Shown here: positions 1 to 11,880 of the stretch, piece after piece
Numbering within the stretch: position 1 is the stretch's first letter
Layout of the letters: each line of letters starts with the position of its first letter
From: Orychophragmus violaceus
Lineage: Eukaryota; Streptophyta; Magnoliopsida; Brassicales; Brassicaceae
Direction: 5' to 3'
Length of the DNA: 64,000 nucleotides
Assembly: GCA_030180135.1 (NCBI GenBank)
Contig: CM058230.1
Coordinates: forward strand, 12,153,082 to 12,217,081
The notes under the pieces: generated by a model
What the model was told of the DNA's origin: nothing
Seen by the model: the letters and a program-made list of their open reading frames with translations, nothing else
Database searches by the model: none
Program-made: the position numbers and the translations under genes

Positions 1-2
1 CT

Positions 3-150
3 CAATATCGAGCATTTCGTTATCGACCAGATCAAGCTCAAAAAGATGAGATTGAAAGAAATCAAGCTCAAGAAAATCAAATTCAGGGACAGCAACCTCG
101 TGATAATTTGTTTAGTGGAGGCAAAAATGATTTTCCCGGGTATTATTAGA
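3..150 (+). CDS. 3' end of an unidentified reading frame
   Basis: A frame open from the window edge ends at a TAG at 148-150. The last residues are rich in Gln, Arg and Asp (for example RPDQAQKDEIERNQAQ) and end FSGGKNDFPGYY. The composition looks coding, and it could be the tail of a transposon protein or of a host gene lying to the left. I do not recognise the family, and no domain can be assigned from 48 residues. AT-rich non-coding DNA follows directly. Confidence 0.3.
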
Positions 151-1421
151 TTATTGTTTAAATTTCTATTATGTTGTTAAACTAACTTGTTGCGTTTTAT
201 TATGTGCGTGTTTGTTTTATTTATGCAATTTTATGTTTTTAAGTATTTTATGTGATTTTTAATATGTCATGTATTTTTATAATTAATAAGATTATTAATA
301 TATTTTTCAATTTAATGTTCTTTATAAATTACAATGAAAGTTGTAAATTATAAAATAAACTGTTAATTACTTGAAAACAATAAATTAATCATATTTTACA
401 ATATAATCAATTAAAAACATTATTTTAAATGTTAAAAAAATAAAAATAAGAATAAATTATTATTTTTTGTATTTGGTAAACAGCATCACACTAAATTTTG
501 TGAACAGTGTCACATAAAACACACAAAAAATATGTCGTGGATTATGCAGTTGGGTTGGAGGTAATGAAGCTGCAATTATGGTGATATGTTGGACATGCTC
601 TAAGCTATCAAGTATCAACATGGGATGATAATATTTTTAGGCTTATAAATGTTCTAGTTAACAAATTGTAGAACTTATATGATTTTGTTGCAGTTGCGGT
701 AAATCATAAAGCGCTATCAAAAACTTATAGAAGGGATCAAGTTGACAATCTATGTGTAGAAGTTAATCGTCTTCTTAGAAGCCTAGGATTGATTTGCCAA
801 AAAAAAATTTGGCCCAAAAAAAAAGCCTAGGATTGATATACAGTTGAATATTATTTCAACGAGACTCAGTTTCAACTTGAGCTTACAAATGCGACCCCAG
901 AAAACTGGATTTGATTCATCATGTCAATGCTCAGTTGCAATTCATAATTAATTGACAATTAATGGATCAAAATTATTTTTATTTTATTTCCCTATGAGAA
1001 TAATTTTGTTTGATTATCAGTTATAGATGGCTGTCTCTCTCGGCAGCACATGGGTTATTCTCCATTATCAGGACCATATCCCTTCATTTGCAATTCTTTC
1101 TTCTTTGGGCGAAACAAAAGATCAGATTTATCTTAGGGTTTGATGAAATTTCTCCCTATTTGCTAATCATATTGGAAACTGCTCAAATTAAGTCTTCTAA
1201 TCACGTGCTTATTCAACAAATGGGAATAAGTAATAATTAAAGTTTGGGAGCTAGATTGACCTAATTTATAAAAGTTGGCGGGTATGGGGGTGTGAACATT
1301 GAAAAGGGGTCCATTTTATGTGTTGGTCAAGATTTTTGAGCGTTCACGTGATCTAAAGAAGGAGAAGAATAGACAGGCTTCAATATCAAGAGCTAAAACC
1401 CCAAACACTTATAAAGACATT
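151..1421. other. AT-rich intergenic stretch
   Basis: Mostly AT-rich DNA with many stops in all frames. A patch around 540-800 has short coding-like runs (for example NHKALSKTYRRDQVDNLCVE) broken by stops and is probably an old gene or transposon fragment I cannot name. Nothing else is supportable. Confidence 0.4.
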
Positions 1422-2032
1422 GACAGGTGATGTGTTTGTGTAGTGATGAGTTTCAAAGTAGCATTACCTTTTTCAATTAGACCATCCCATATACTTCCTT
1501 TACACTATACGACTACTCAATGATCAAAGTTTAAATGTCTTTTATTATTATCAGTGCTTTCCAGGCCAGATATGGATCGGATTGGTCCGACCGTGACATA
1601 AAAGAACATCGTGATTTCAACTATTTATCCAAAATGATAGAGCTAGATAGATATAAGAGTACTAAGAAAAACAAACTAAAGTGGTTAAAATATCTTGTCC
1701 AAACAAAAATTGGTTAAAATCTAATGGTTGAAATCTAACGGTGGACAGGTGATGTGTTTGTGTAGTGATGAGTTTCAAAGTAGCATTACCTTTTTCAGTT
1801 AGACCATCCCATATACTTCCTTTACACTATACGACTCAATGATCAAAATTATTAATGCCTTTATTATTATCAGTGCTTTCAAAACCAAAATGGATCGGAT
1901 TGGTCCGACCTTGACATAAAAGAAAATGGTGGTTTGAACTATTTATCCAAAATGATAGATATAATATAAAAGGACTAAAAACAATCTAAAGTGGTTTAAC
2001 CAAACAAAAAGTTTCTAAAATCTATTATAAGA
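1422..2032. repeat. Two-copy tandem duplication, unit about 320 bp
   Basis: The segment beginning GACAGGTGATGTGTTTGTG at 1422 is repeated beginning near 1743, and the same landmarks follow in order (AGACCATCCCATATACTTCC, CAGTGCTTTC, GATTGGTCCGACC, CTATTTATCCAAAATGATAG). The copies differ by scattered substitutions and small indels, so the duplication is not very recent. No coding function is visible. Confidence 0.85.
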
Positions 2033-2064
2033 AGTCAAACTTTTGTTCTATATTATTTTCGTTT

Positions 2065-2067
<3 letters not shown>

Positions 2068-2106
<39 letters not shown>
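2068..2106. repeat. (TA)n microsatellite
   Basis: An uninterrupted run of about 19 TA units, visible directly. Confidence 0.95.
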
Positions 2107-2107
<1 letters not shown>

Positions 2108-2947
2108 TTTTGTTTATAGTCAAATATATATACTTAATTATATATGTAATTCACTTGCAAAAATTAAATTAATTATGGCTTTAACTGATAACGTGCGGAT
2201 TGAAGGAATGCCGTTTAAAACGCGATTTCTGCAAAAAAAAATTTATCAATCAATAAAATTTGCGAAAATATAAAAAGACGTGAAAAACAAAATCTACATT
2301 TTTATTTAAAAATACAAAAATATTAAGTAGAAAAGTGAATTTTAGATAAAGTTTGGTAAAAATTTTATATTTCGTCATTACGCAAATCTATCCAATCACG
2401 TAAAATTTATTTCACAATTTTTATTCTGTAAATTTTAAATTCTTTCCACGGCTTAATTTTATTTTTCCTATTTGGCAATTCCACAAATGTTGCCAATAAA
2501 AATACCATTTTATGCATTCAGGGTCTCAGTGATCTGATCCATGGATCCAAAAGAATGTTATAAATGTTGATTGAAAAAGTTGTTTCGGGTATTGGGCTTA
2601 TGATAACTTATAAGTGTATGTTTTTATAATGCATATACAGTAAATTTACAAATTGTTTAACATACCTTTTCGTAACACACAACGCAACAAATGCCTGAAC
2701 GCATATTTCAATTAGTTGCTGCCCAGTTAATTCGCTTGAAGTCTTGTTTAATTCACTTCTTGATAAATATTGACATGGCTACACTCTATGTAAAGCCATA
2801 CGATTTTATCAATTTTGAGAGAAATGAAAGTAGCCCTATATTCTTTTTTGGCGTTTGTTCCTAGTGAAAGCAGAAGATAATTTAGAGGATAAAGATGAAG
2901 CTGTATAAACTTTTTCTCAGTTTTCATTTCATTACGGCTTAAAGCGT
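2107..2947. other. AT-rich stretch, probably including LTR remnant
   Basis: No credible reading frame. The part nearest 2948 lies downstream of the minus-strand copia frame and carries a promoter-like TATAAA (minus strand, near 2970), so it probably includes the remnant of that element's 3' LTR. I could not define LTR ends. Confidence 0.35.
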
Positions 2948-3395
2948 TTGATACAGAGTTGTTTAGCATTTATACAACGACAAAAGACATGAAATCGAAA
3001 ACCCTAATTGCCAGCTGTCTTTAGTCTTCTTCAGATAAGTCTGAGAGGACATTAAACCGATTTGTTGTTTTCAGATGATCAGTTGTACGGCTCTGCAACA
3101 TTTGCTTTTTGCTCTGAACCTTTACTTTCTTATCTGTTAATGGAGAAGACCATTGCTGATCCAACGGCTGAGACATTTCGTTTATCTTCAATGGCTGAGA
3201 TCTCTCCTCAGCTTCTTCCGAATGAATCCTTTTGGGCCTCCAATATTGATGGGCTGACTGTTTCTGATTAAGAGTATTTGGCATCAAAACGACATCGAGT
3301 TGAGGTGCATCAAAACCTTCTGCTTGAGTTAGAGAGACCGCAGAAGTTTGAACACTTGAAGACTTTTCCGCTTGATTGTTGTTAATAGCCCCTCT
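2948..3395 (-). repeat. Copia tail duplication, copy A
   Basis: This block, covering the last part of the copia RNase H frame and the DNA just after its stop codon, recurs at 5141-5579 with only scattered substitutions. Homology runs from TTTGATACAGAG to TTGTTGTTAAT. Copy A continues into intact RNase H coding sequence; copy B does not. The intrinsic strand is minus. Confidence 0.9.
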
Positions 3396-5130
3396 CAAAC
3401 TCGGTTTAGGAGGCTTGTCCACACCTAGTTTGTAGCGAAGAGAAGAGAATGCAGCATAAGGAAGTGATTTGGTGAAGGTATCAGCAATTTGAAAAGCTGA
3501 GGAGATATGCTTCACGGTTAAAAGACCAAGGGCTACTCTTTCTCGAACATAATGATGATGAGTTCCAAAGTGCTTTGTCCGAGCATGATAGGCTGGGTTT
3601 ACAGTGAGATAAACTGCTGATAGATTGTCACAGTAAAGCTCAGGAGTGCAGATCAGAGGAACACCTAGTTCTTTCATCACAGAGGCAATCCAAGTCAGCT
3701 CAGAAGCCGTTTCAGACATGGCTAAGTACTCAGCTTCGGTTGAGCGTTTTGCAACTGTATCTTGTTTCCGAGAAGACCAGGAGATGAGATTGCTTCCGAG
3801 GAATGTACAATAACCTCCAGTAGACCTTCGTGTAGTGGGACATCCAGCCCAATCACTATCTGAATAAGCTCTTAGAGTGAAATCCGTATGTCTTGTGAAC
3901 GAGATTCCCATGGTGATGGTACCCTTTATGTATCTCAGAATGCGCTTAAGGAGATGAAAGTCAGACTGAGCTGGAGCATGCATCTTTTGACAGATATAAT
4001 TCACAGCAAATTGAATATCTGGTCTAATAAGAGTAAAATACTGAAGCTTACCTGCCAAACTCCTGAAGTAAGTGGGATTGGCAAATGCTTCATCTTGGTG
4101 AGGAACCTTGTTTAAGTCCACAGGAAGAGGAGTTGGCATGGGAGAGCAATCTGCCATAGAGGCTACAGCCAATAGATCCTATGCATACTTCTGTTGAGTG
4201 AGAAACAAACCTTCTGAATGAAAATGAGCTTGAATCCCCAGAAAGTAATGCATTTTACCCAAGTCTTTGATTTTGAACTGCTGATGTATATCTCTGTGAA
4301 ATCTGTCCATTACAGGAGATTGGTTTCCAGTGATGAGCATGTCGTCCACCTAAAGCATGATCAGTATAACATTCTTATCTTGAGTGTAGATAAACAAAGT
4401 TGGATCACACTTGCTGCATATGAATATCCAAACTCAAGAAGATAGTTGCTAAATTTGGCAAACCAAGCTCTTGAAGCTTGTTTGAGGCCATAAATAGCTT
4501 TATGAAGAAGGCAGACATGATTTGGATGAGCTTTGTCAATAAACCCAGCAGGTTGCTTCATATAAACCGTCTCAGTTAACTCACCATGTAAAAATGCATT
4601 TTTAACATCCATTTGTTTGATATCCCATTGCATAACAGTTGCAAGATTCAAGACCATTCTGACAGTAGCTGATCTTACAACATGACTATAAGTGTCCAAG
4701 TAATCGATACCTTCCTCTTGATCAAAGCCCTTTGCAACAAGACGAGCTTTTAATCTGTCTAAGGAGCCATCAGCCTTGAGTTTAGTTCTGAAAACCCATT
4801 TACTCCCAAGAACATTCATATCAGTTGTATATGGGACTAAAGACCAGGTATTGGTTTCTCTGCAATTACTTATTTCTTCTTGTAATGCATCTTTCCAACC
4901 TGGATCCTTCAATGCAGCAGTGACTGTTTTAGGTTCTGGATAGGAGACCTTCTGAGTATGCAACGCATATCTGGGATTAGGCTTTATAATTCCTTATTTT
5001 GCTCTTGTGATCATAGGATGCTGAGACTGGGCTTGAGTAATCACATGAGCAGTTGATGGGGACTGAACAGAGAACGGCTGCGCAGAAACCTCAGAAGATG
5101 ATGCTGAAACCTGAGATTGTTGACTTGAAG
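3021..5130 (-). pseudogene. Copia RT-RNase H remnant, minus strand
   Basis: Remnant of a Ty1/copia pol gene, read from high to low coordinates. The frame at 4963-4361 has the copia reverse-transcriptase signature (SKWVFRTKLKADGS, QMDVKNAFLHGEL, YGLKQASRAWF). A frame change then leads to the catalytic VDDM region near 4340, where a stop codon sits directly before VDD in place of the usual tyrosine. Another stop lies near 4180. From 4172 to 3021 a 383-codon frame carries RNase H (DSDWAGCPTTRRSTGGY, STEAEYLAM, LYCDNLSAVYL, HARTKHF) and an unusual Gln/Ser-rich tail of about 130 residues. Above 4963 the frame continues with a stop (MITRAK then stop) and runs into copy B of the tail duplication. 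Gag, protease and integrase are absent. It cannot encode a working polymerase. Confidence 0.9.
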
Positions 5131-5140
5131 AAGATGATCC

Positions 5141-5579
5141 TTTGATACAGAGTTTTTTAGCATTTATACAAATACAAAAGACATGAAATCGAAAACCCTA
5201 ATTGCCAGCTGTCTTCAGTCTTCTTCAGATAAGTCTGAGAGGACATTAAACCGATTTGTTGTTTTCAGAGGATCAGTTGTACGGCTCTGCAACATTTGCT
5301 TTTTGCTCTGAACCTTTACTTTCTTGTCTGTTAATGGAGAAGACTGTTGTTGATCCAACGGCTGAGACATTTTGTTTATCTTCAATGGCTGAGATCTCTC
5401 CTCAGCTTCTTTCGAATGAATCCTTTTGGGCCTCCAATACTGCTGGGCTGGCTATTTCTGATTAAGAGTATTTGGCATCAAAACGACATCGAGTTGAGGT
5501 GCATCAAAACCTTCTGCTTGAGTTAGAGAGACCGCAGAAGTTTGAACACTTGAAGACTTTTCCACTTGATTGTTGTTAA
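5141..5579 (-). repeat. Copia tail duplication, copy B
   Basis: Second copy of the 2948-3395 segment, same orientation, placed directly upstream (on the minus strand) of the RT fragment, where integrase would be expected. Homology to copy A stops at the point where the 5580-12617 element is inserted: copy A goes on with AGCCCC, whereas the DNA beyond the 3' TSD reads ACCTAGG. Confidence 0.85.
5575..5579. other. Target-site duplication, left copy (GTTAA)
   Basis: GTTAA directly before the 5' LTR equals GTTAA at 12618-12622 directly after the 3' LTR. Confidence 0.95.
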
Positions 5580-6316
5580 TGTTGGGATTATGTCCTGAAA
5601 TCACATTGTACGAACTCTAGAGATAGTTGTATTGTCGAGATCGGACAATTCATGTGACACTAGGTAGTCATAATGTTTTGCTAGAAACCGCTTATGACAA
5701 ATGAGTTGTAACTCATTTCTGGTATCGTGTGAACCTACAGGGTCACACACCTAAGCAAGTTGGATATACTCTGCATGGGATTGATCATTGGCATATGGTC
5801 TGATCGATGTGTATTAGATACACATTGAGTTGAGTTTCTAAGAGGTGCATCGATCGACACCATTGGGTGCGTCGGTCGATACAGGGCGTGTGTCGATCGA
5901 CACCACTAAGTGTGTCGGTCGACACAAGGGCGAAACCGAGACTGATGTTTCGGTTCACCGCGAGGTCAATATATAAACTCGTTTTATGTATTTCGACAGA
6001 GAGAAAGTTGCTGTGCGCCGCCCAGAGTGTTTTCTCAGAGAGAAAACACAGAAACCTAAAGAAACTAAAGTTCCCAGGGAGATCTGAGTCCCGGTGCTAG
6101 CATCCCGGCGGATTCCAGCTTGTGTGCGTGTGGACTACGATAGAGGCGCAGCATCTGAGGCGCAGTATATCTCGTATTACCTGATCCATCTTCCGCTGCC
6201 AAACACCAGGTAATTACGAGGTGCGATCCATGATTCAATTAACTAGACCCTAGATCCTAGGCTATCGGGAACTCGCGAGAATTCTGAATCTGTAGAATTG
6301 GCTCGGATTCCCAACA
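5580..6316 (+). repeat. 5' LTR of copia element
   Basis: Begins TGTTGGGATT and ends CCCAACA, and is repeated at 11881. It contains four CGATCG/CGGTCG dyads with centres at 5853.5, 5875.5, 5896.5 and 5918.5, followed by a TATATAAA box at 5970-5977. The dyad cluster therefore sits about 50-120 bp upstream of the probable LTR promoter, a position fitting a regulatory array. Confidence 0.95.
5845..5925. promoter_or_regulatory. Four phased CGATCG-type dyads in the copia LTR
   Basis: Sites alternate between TCGATCGA and TCGGTCGA cores with TGTG/CACA arms. Centre-to-centre spacing is 22, 21 and 22 bp, about two helical turns. The same array lies at 12146-12226 in the 3' LTR. Function is inferred from position only (upstream of TATATAAA); no binding protein is known to me. 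Confidence 0.6.
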
Positions 6317-6317
6317 G

Positions 6318-6330
6318 TGGTATCAGAGCC
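6318..6330 (+). other. Primer-binding site (tRNA-Met type)
   Basis: TGGTATCAGAGCC begins two bases after the 5' LTR. This is the standard copia primer site, complementary to the 3' end of plant initiator tRNA-Met. Confidence 0.95.
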
Positions 6331-6458
6331 TTAGGGTTTTATCATTGAATCGCACCTGTTAATCGAATTTGATGATTTAGATTCGCAAACTAGGTTGTTT
6401 GAATGTGAACAGGTGAGATTGATTTGATCGATCTGCGAATCTGTGTTTTCGCACTGTG

Positions 6459-7154
6459 TCGATCGACACACTGGGTGTGTCGGTCGACACAAGGTGGCGA
6501 AATCGACAGATTCGGCGGCTAGAGTTTTTCGAAGAAAAACCGAAAGCCTTCTGTGTCGATCGACACAGGTTGTGTATCGGTCAACACAGGTTGTGTATCG
6601 GTCGACACAGAGCAGATTCGGTCACGTATCGATCGACACAGTTTTGTGTCGGTCGACACAGACCGAGCGAATGGTTAATCGGTTCAATTGGATTGGACCG
6701 GTTATCATGCTTGGTTAAGACCGAATGGATCGGTTTGAATTGGATGAATTGGTTCAATTGGATTGAACTGATTATCACAATTAGCATGAACCGATGAGTT
6801 AAATCAGTCTGATTAGATAATACGGTTCAATTGAATTGGACTGGTTGTCGTAATCAATTGAAACTGGTTTGAACGGTTTAAATTGGATAAATTGGTTCAA
6901 TTGGATTGAACTGATTATCTCAATTAGAATAAACCGATTCGAATGGTTAAGATCAGTTTGATCAGATAAGTCGGTTCAATTGGATTGGACCGGTTATCAA
7001 AACGATCTTCGGTTTAGGTCTATGTCGACCGTCACACATGGGTTGTGACGATCGACATGACCGGTTCGATGAACCGGGTTAATTAAATTAACTGGTTATT
7101 GAAGTCCGGTTTTGTTTGGTAGTGTCGATCGACAGACATTGTCTGCGTCGATCG
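6459..7154. repeat. Dyad pairs and GGTTCAATTGG repeats in copia leader
   Basis: The untranslated leader carries further CGATCG-type sites with centres at 6462.5/6483.5, 6559.5/6580.5/6601.5, 6632.5/6652.5, 7028.5/7051.5 and 7128.5/7151.5. Between them (about 6665-7010) a second repeat occurs five times at roughly 70-bp intervals, each containing CGGTTCAATTGGATTG followed by RACYGRTTRTC. Two variants alternate, giving a higher-order unit of about 140 bp. Neither repeat is coding. Confidence 0.8.
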
Positions 7155-7876
7155 ACACAGTATTCGAAATTCTGGTTATTGAACCTTGAATTTGCAGAAA
7201 CCAAACTAGACTTAAACATTGATCAAAGATTAGTTTCAATGTGGTCAACTGTCAAGACCCGTCTAGTTGTGTGATGTCTAGCCAAGAGCTTGGTGTCCAA
7301 AATTACATGAGTAAGGCAGGTAATAATGTTGATGGACTTGCAGTGCATTAACATCAACAATTAAATGACCTAAGAAATTGATTTGCTAAACTTTTGGGTT
7401 TAGTTTCCTCAACTAAATATCAAGAAACCTTGATGTCTTGCCCAATCTTGTCTGCTGTGAAAACTCGTTTCATTGTTGGATAATCTTGGAGTCCTTGATA
7501 TCCACAGTGACATGAGCAAGGCAGGTGATCATTGATAGAATTGCAGTGCGACTGTCAATGATCACTAGACATAGAGATTGGTTTACTTGACTGGGCTGTC
7601 GGAAGTTCTGGGCTCGGAGACATCAGAGTGGATTAGACATATTTGTCTCATCCACAACCAAGAGTTGTACTGAGTACAATTAGCAATGATTTGCTTACCT
7701 AGTAAACTAAAGTCTGAATAACGGCGAGTCGCCCACTCAAATTTTAGTAATCTGAGGATCTTGGATCATTATATTCATAGAGGAAACATTGTTTGAATAT
7801 AATGCGAGTTTTCTTATTAAATAAGAATTCTCATCATATACATAACTAAATCTCTGTTTTTCTTGGATTTCAGCTT

Positions 7877-8851
7877 ATGTCTATGACTACTTTCTCGTTG
7901 CGATCCATCCTTGAGAAGGACAAGTTAAATGGATCCAACTTCCTGGATTGGTATCGGAATCTGAGATTCATTCTCAAGCAGGAGAGCAAGGACTATGTCC
8001 TTGAGAAAGCTCTTCCAGAAAGGCTTGGGACCAATCGCTCGCGTGCAGTGTATAATGCTTGGAATAAGCATTATATGGATGTGGTAGATGTGCGTGGTCT
8101 GATGTTGGCTACCATGAACTCAGACTTGAAGAGTCAGTATGAGAACATGGAGTCGCCAATAGAGATGATCACCAGTCTGAAACTGAAGTTTCAGGATCTG
8201 GCACGAGTTGAGAGATTCCAGATGGTGAAGTCTCTCACTGGGTGCAAACTACCAGAAGATGCTCCAGTCAGTCCTCATGTCATTAAACTGATGGGTTACG
8301 TTGATAACCTGGGGAGACTGGGATGTCCTGTCAGCTTAGAGTTGGCCACTGACATCATTCTGCAGTCACTGCCATCAAGCTATGACAAGTTCGTTAAGAA
8401 CTATATCAAGAAAGGCTTGACGAAGACGTTGACTGAGCTGCATAGCATGCTCAAGACAGCAGAGCAAAACATCAAAAGGGGTAAAAGATTTGAGAAATCT
8501 TTTATAGACAAGGGTGATGGCAAGGCCGTCCAGATTTGGAATCAGGATAAGCATGTGTCATCTTTTAAGCCCAAGTCAAGCCCATCTGGTGTTAGTAAGT
8601 GCTTCTACTGCAAAGAGTCGGGGCATTGGAAGAGAGATTGCATAAAATTCTTGGAAGATTCACAAGAGATGGAGAAGATGTATGGTACTTCTTCTTCAGG
8701 TATTGTGTTATTAATTCAAGTTCTACATAAGTATTGGATACTTGTTGCGGTACTGATATTTTTGAAATATGCAGGACCTAAGCGACAGTGGAACGTTGAA
8801 GAAAGGACAAGTGGAACTGCGTGTCTGGTTGAAGCAATGGTTGCTCCATGA
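7877..8851 (+). CDS. Copia Gag protein
   Basis: The capsid/nucleocapsid precursor that packages retrotransposon RNA into virus-like particles in the cytoplasm. The start MSMTTFSLRSILEKDKLNG and the following NFLDWYRNLRFIL are typical of plant copia Gag (UBN2-type). A CCHC zinc knuckle (CX2CX4HX4C: CFYCKESGHWKRDC, nucleotides 8600-8641, about residue 242) binds RNA. After the knuckle the frame no longer matches the family: the expected protease is scrambled, so the last 60 or so residues are frameshift product. A complete copia Gag-Pol would be a single frame of about 1300 residues; here it stops at 324. This start is chosen because it lies at the first Met after the leader and begins the conserved N-terminus. 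Confidence 0.85.
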   Translation: MSMTTFSLRSILEKDKLNGSNFLDWYRNLRFILKQESKDYVLEKALPERLGTNRSRAVYNAWNKHYMDVVDVRGLMLATMNSDLKSQYENMESPIEMITSLKLKFQDLARVERFQMVKSLTGCKLPEDAPVSPHVIKLMGYVDNLGRLGCPVSLELATDIILQSLPSSYDKFVKNYIKKGLTKTLTELHSMLKTAEQNIKRGKRFEKSFIDKGDGKAVQIWNQDKHVSSFKPKSSPSGVSKCFYCKESGHWKRDCIKFLEDSQEMEKMYGTSSSGIVLLIQVLHKYWILVAVLIFLKYAGPKRQWNVEERTSGTACLVEAMVAP

Positions 8852-11000
8852 GCCGTAGAGATTCTCCACTTGTAGGAGCCTTTACTACTTGGTTTTTGAA
8901 ATTAATTGCCACCATGTACTTGCTATATGCAAAATGTCTTTCATTTTCTTTTGAGAATTTGGATGCTTTTCATTCTGATAAAAGACAAGTTTTGTCCTTT
9001 TGATCTTAATGAAATATTTAATGGTAGCACCCCGTTTGGAATGGGTTTTGTATCTCAAACCAACAAGAGTTAGAATATAACATAAATACCAAACGGTTTA
9101 AGTCTGATGACTCGAACTCGATTTTTCTTTGGTTTAGTCGTTTAACCACAAGTGTGAAGCGGATTCAGTAATTCCATAGTTTTGGACTCATTCGATTGTT
9201 AATCATTTGAGATATGAATTCTGTTCACTGGACCAAAATGACTAAGGCCCATTTAGCAGAGCTAAAAGGAAACGGGCCAGAGGCTTATTGGGCCCTACAC
9301 ATACTGATGTATGCGGCCCAACTAGCATTATTGTCAAAGGAAATATTCTGTACTTCATTACCTTATTGATGGCATCAATAAGCATGGCTGTGTTCATTTG
9401 ATGAGACACAAGCTGGAATCCCTTAAGGGAGTTCCAAGATGAAGTGTATAACCAATCTGACAGAAGTATTGAGATCCTCGATTGAATCGCGGAGGAAAAT
9501 ACTAGAGTCAAGAATTGAGTGATCATCTGAAAGAATGAATCAGATCTTATGAGATATGATTCAATTAATGATGAATCACATGAACCTTCCATAACCATTT
9601 AAGAATACGTTCTTGAAAAACACCACATTGGATGTGGACTGGGTGATTTCCAAATTTGTTTTTCTGATTAATTGGGATTGCAAGGTTTGTGTAAGACAGT
9701 AGTCAACAAACAAACTTGAATCCATATCTGATAAGTTCTACCTCGCTGGTTATCCTGAGGAAACCAAGGCTTAGTGCTTTTGTTGCCCAGAACTGTGTCT
9801 TTTAAGAAAGGTGATACTTTCAAAAGGAACAGTGGGAGTAAAAGTACACATCGAAGAAATTCGATAAACACAGTAAGCTGCTCGACCTGATAAGGAAGAG
9901 CAGCGGTGAGATCTACAAAGTGCTGTAGGATCTGCACCTGTGGAGCCTGAAATTCGCAGATCCGAAAGGATCCGTCACTAACTCGAGAGTGATATCTCGT
10001 AACCTATTGTCGTGATCTGCTGATCATTGAAAAGTGACGAACATGCGAAATTCGAAGAAGCGATGGTGAGGCCCAACTCCGAAAATTGGCTAGGTATGCA
10101 TGTTAGCTTCACTGATCCATTTCTGGATTAAAGCAGACATCTTGGAGTTGGAATCAACATTCTGATAATGTGGTCAATAGTTTTGACTTGATCAGAAAGA
10201 GATGAAACCATGCGTTTGCAAGAAGACTTGTGGGAGCGTAATGGCAATTCTCACACAGTGTGTTGTTAACATACTTGAATCTCATAAATGACGTTCCGAC
10301 GCTAAAGTCTTGTCAAGATTTGGGTCGAAAGTCAAATTTAAACAAAAGACATGGGAGTAGCCGAGTGAATTCTTGGAATAAGAATCTATTGACATAGATT
10401 AAGTAGGCTAATTGGATCGTGTCAAAATCCTTATGTTGATAAGGTATTGGACAGCTCTAAGGTGCTTGATTCCAAGAATGGCTTCATACCAAAGGTCTTA
10501 TGGCAATAATCTAAGCAAGATGAAGTGTCTTGGACACTGGTTGAGCTGGTAACAATATTAGCAAGAAGAAGTGTTTTTGAACACTGTCTGAACTAGTATT
10601 AATGAGTGTGATTACTTATGCTGATGCAATAGAATCCATCATGAATGCCATATTTTGCGCTCGTCTAGATGCAACTTAAGCATAAAGCATGACGAGAAAA
10701 TACCAATGTACTCCGGTAATGGTCACTGAATAGTTACCAGAAATATCCCAAGTGTTGAGAAACACTAAGGATAGGTTCGTGGTGAACAAATAAAGTAACG
10801 AACCAGTTGAAAGTAGTTAGTCGGACAAAGACGATTCCCGGTTCCCACCTGGTCATGTCTCTTTGTCTGAATAGCGGTGCTAACTGTTTGAAAGGCTCCA
10901 AGCAGTAGACCGTAGAATAGTGCTTTTATCTGAATGGCGGTGTAATTTGTTGAAATTGTTTCAAGCAATAGCACCGCACTCTCTCCCACAACCTAAGCAC
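8852..11000 (+). pseudogene. Decayed copia protease-integrase-RT-RNase H
   Basis: Conceptual translation in shifting frames recovers scraps in the correct pol order. First come a protease-like WILVAV and LKKGQVELRV. Integrase follows near 9240-9480 (GPFSRAKRKRARGLLGP then THTDVCGP), then the post-integrase segment near 9770-9900, an RT start near 10060 (PNSEKWLG), an RT/RNase H part near 10620-10700 and RRTKDMF-like sequence near 10750. Stops are frequent throughout, and several conserved blocks are shortened or missing. No functional enzyme is encoded. Between 11000 and 11868 no pol remnant is recognisable. Confidence 0.75.
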
Positions 11001-11868
11001 GGAATTTATTCTGTTGCTGTAGGTGTAAGATATCTGAAAAAGATGATCTTGATTCTAGTGGGAGTTATTTTAGTTATGTTGTAAACTTTACATAGACATG
11101 CTTTGGCAGTGTTTGTGTAAGTTATAACTGACATCAGTATTATTTAATTATTGGATAATTAAATAATAGTCCCAAAATACTTTATGGTCATCTTATAGGT
11201 CATCAAGTTGAAGACTTGATCATGAAACCCTATAAGTAAAAGATGACATAAATTATGATTGTCCCTAGTCAAGGTTGTTAAAATGGGACACTAACAACCG
11301 CGCAGACTAGTATGTGAGGTGACTGTTGAACTAAGTTTCATGGAGTCAATGATATGATTATCACAGTCAGTCACATAGATATATGTTGGTGAACATATAA
11401 TCGGACATGACCCGCTTAATGAGAACTCCACAAGATAGTTATATATAAGTGTCATGGGAGGTTCTCATTACGACTATAGAGTATAGTCCTTAGACCTGAG
11501 TTCATCATGCTTTCTAGCATATGAATTGGTGCGCTTTGACCTTGTCAAACGTCGTTCCGTAACTGGCGGCTATAACGGCATTGTTTCGACGTATCATGAA
11601 GTATGTATAGAAACAGGGATGGAACAAGATGGAATTTGTCCCTCCTGTGTAACGGGAGATAAATATCTCAGGGCCCATCGAAGATTTGATACTGAGAAAA
11701 TGCATGGCCGTGCTCAAACGAGGTGATTGTCAGTCGTTTGTTTTAATCAGTATAGATCAGAAGTTCGATGAACATGATGTTGGCTATAATAAGGATGACA
11801 CAGTCTCTTGCCTTATGCCATATCGAGATATAGAGACGAAGGGATTATATGAATAAGTGATTCCAGTG

Positions 11869-11880
11869 CAAGTGGGAGAT
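11869..11880 (+). other. Polypurine tract of copia element
   Basis: AAGTGGGAGAT immediately before the 3' LTR start; the standard site for priming second-strand synthesis in plant copia elements. Confidence 0.8.

Noticed and set aside
1010..1240. 76-codon frame near the window start
   Set aside because: No motif, AT-rich flanks, and it uses a non-ATG start.
5845..7154. CGATCG arrays as a CRISPR array
   Set aside because: Units are short dyads with irregular spacers in a plant retrotransposon; there are no cas genes and the repeat length is wrong.
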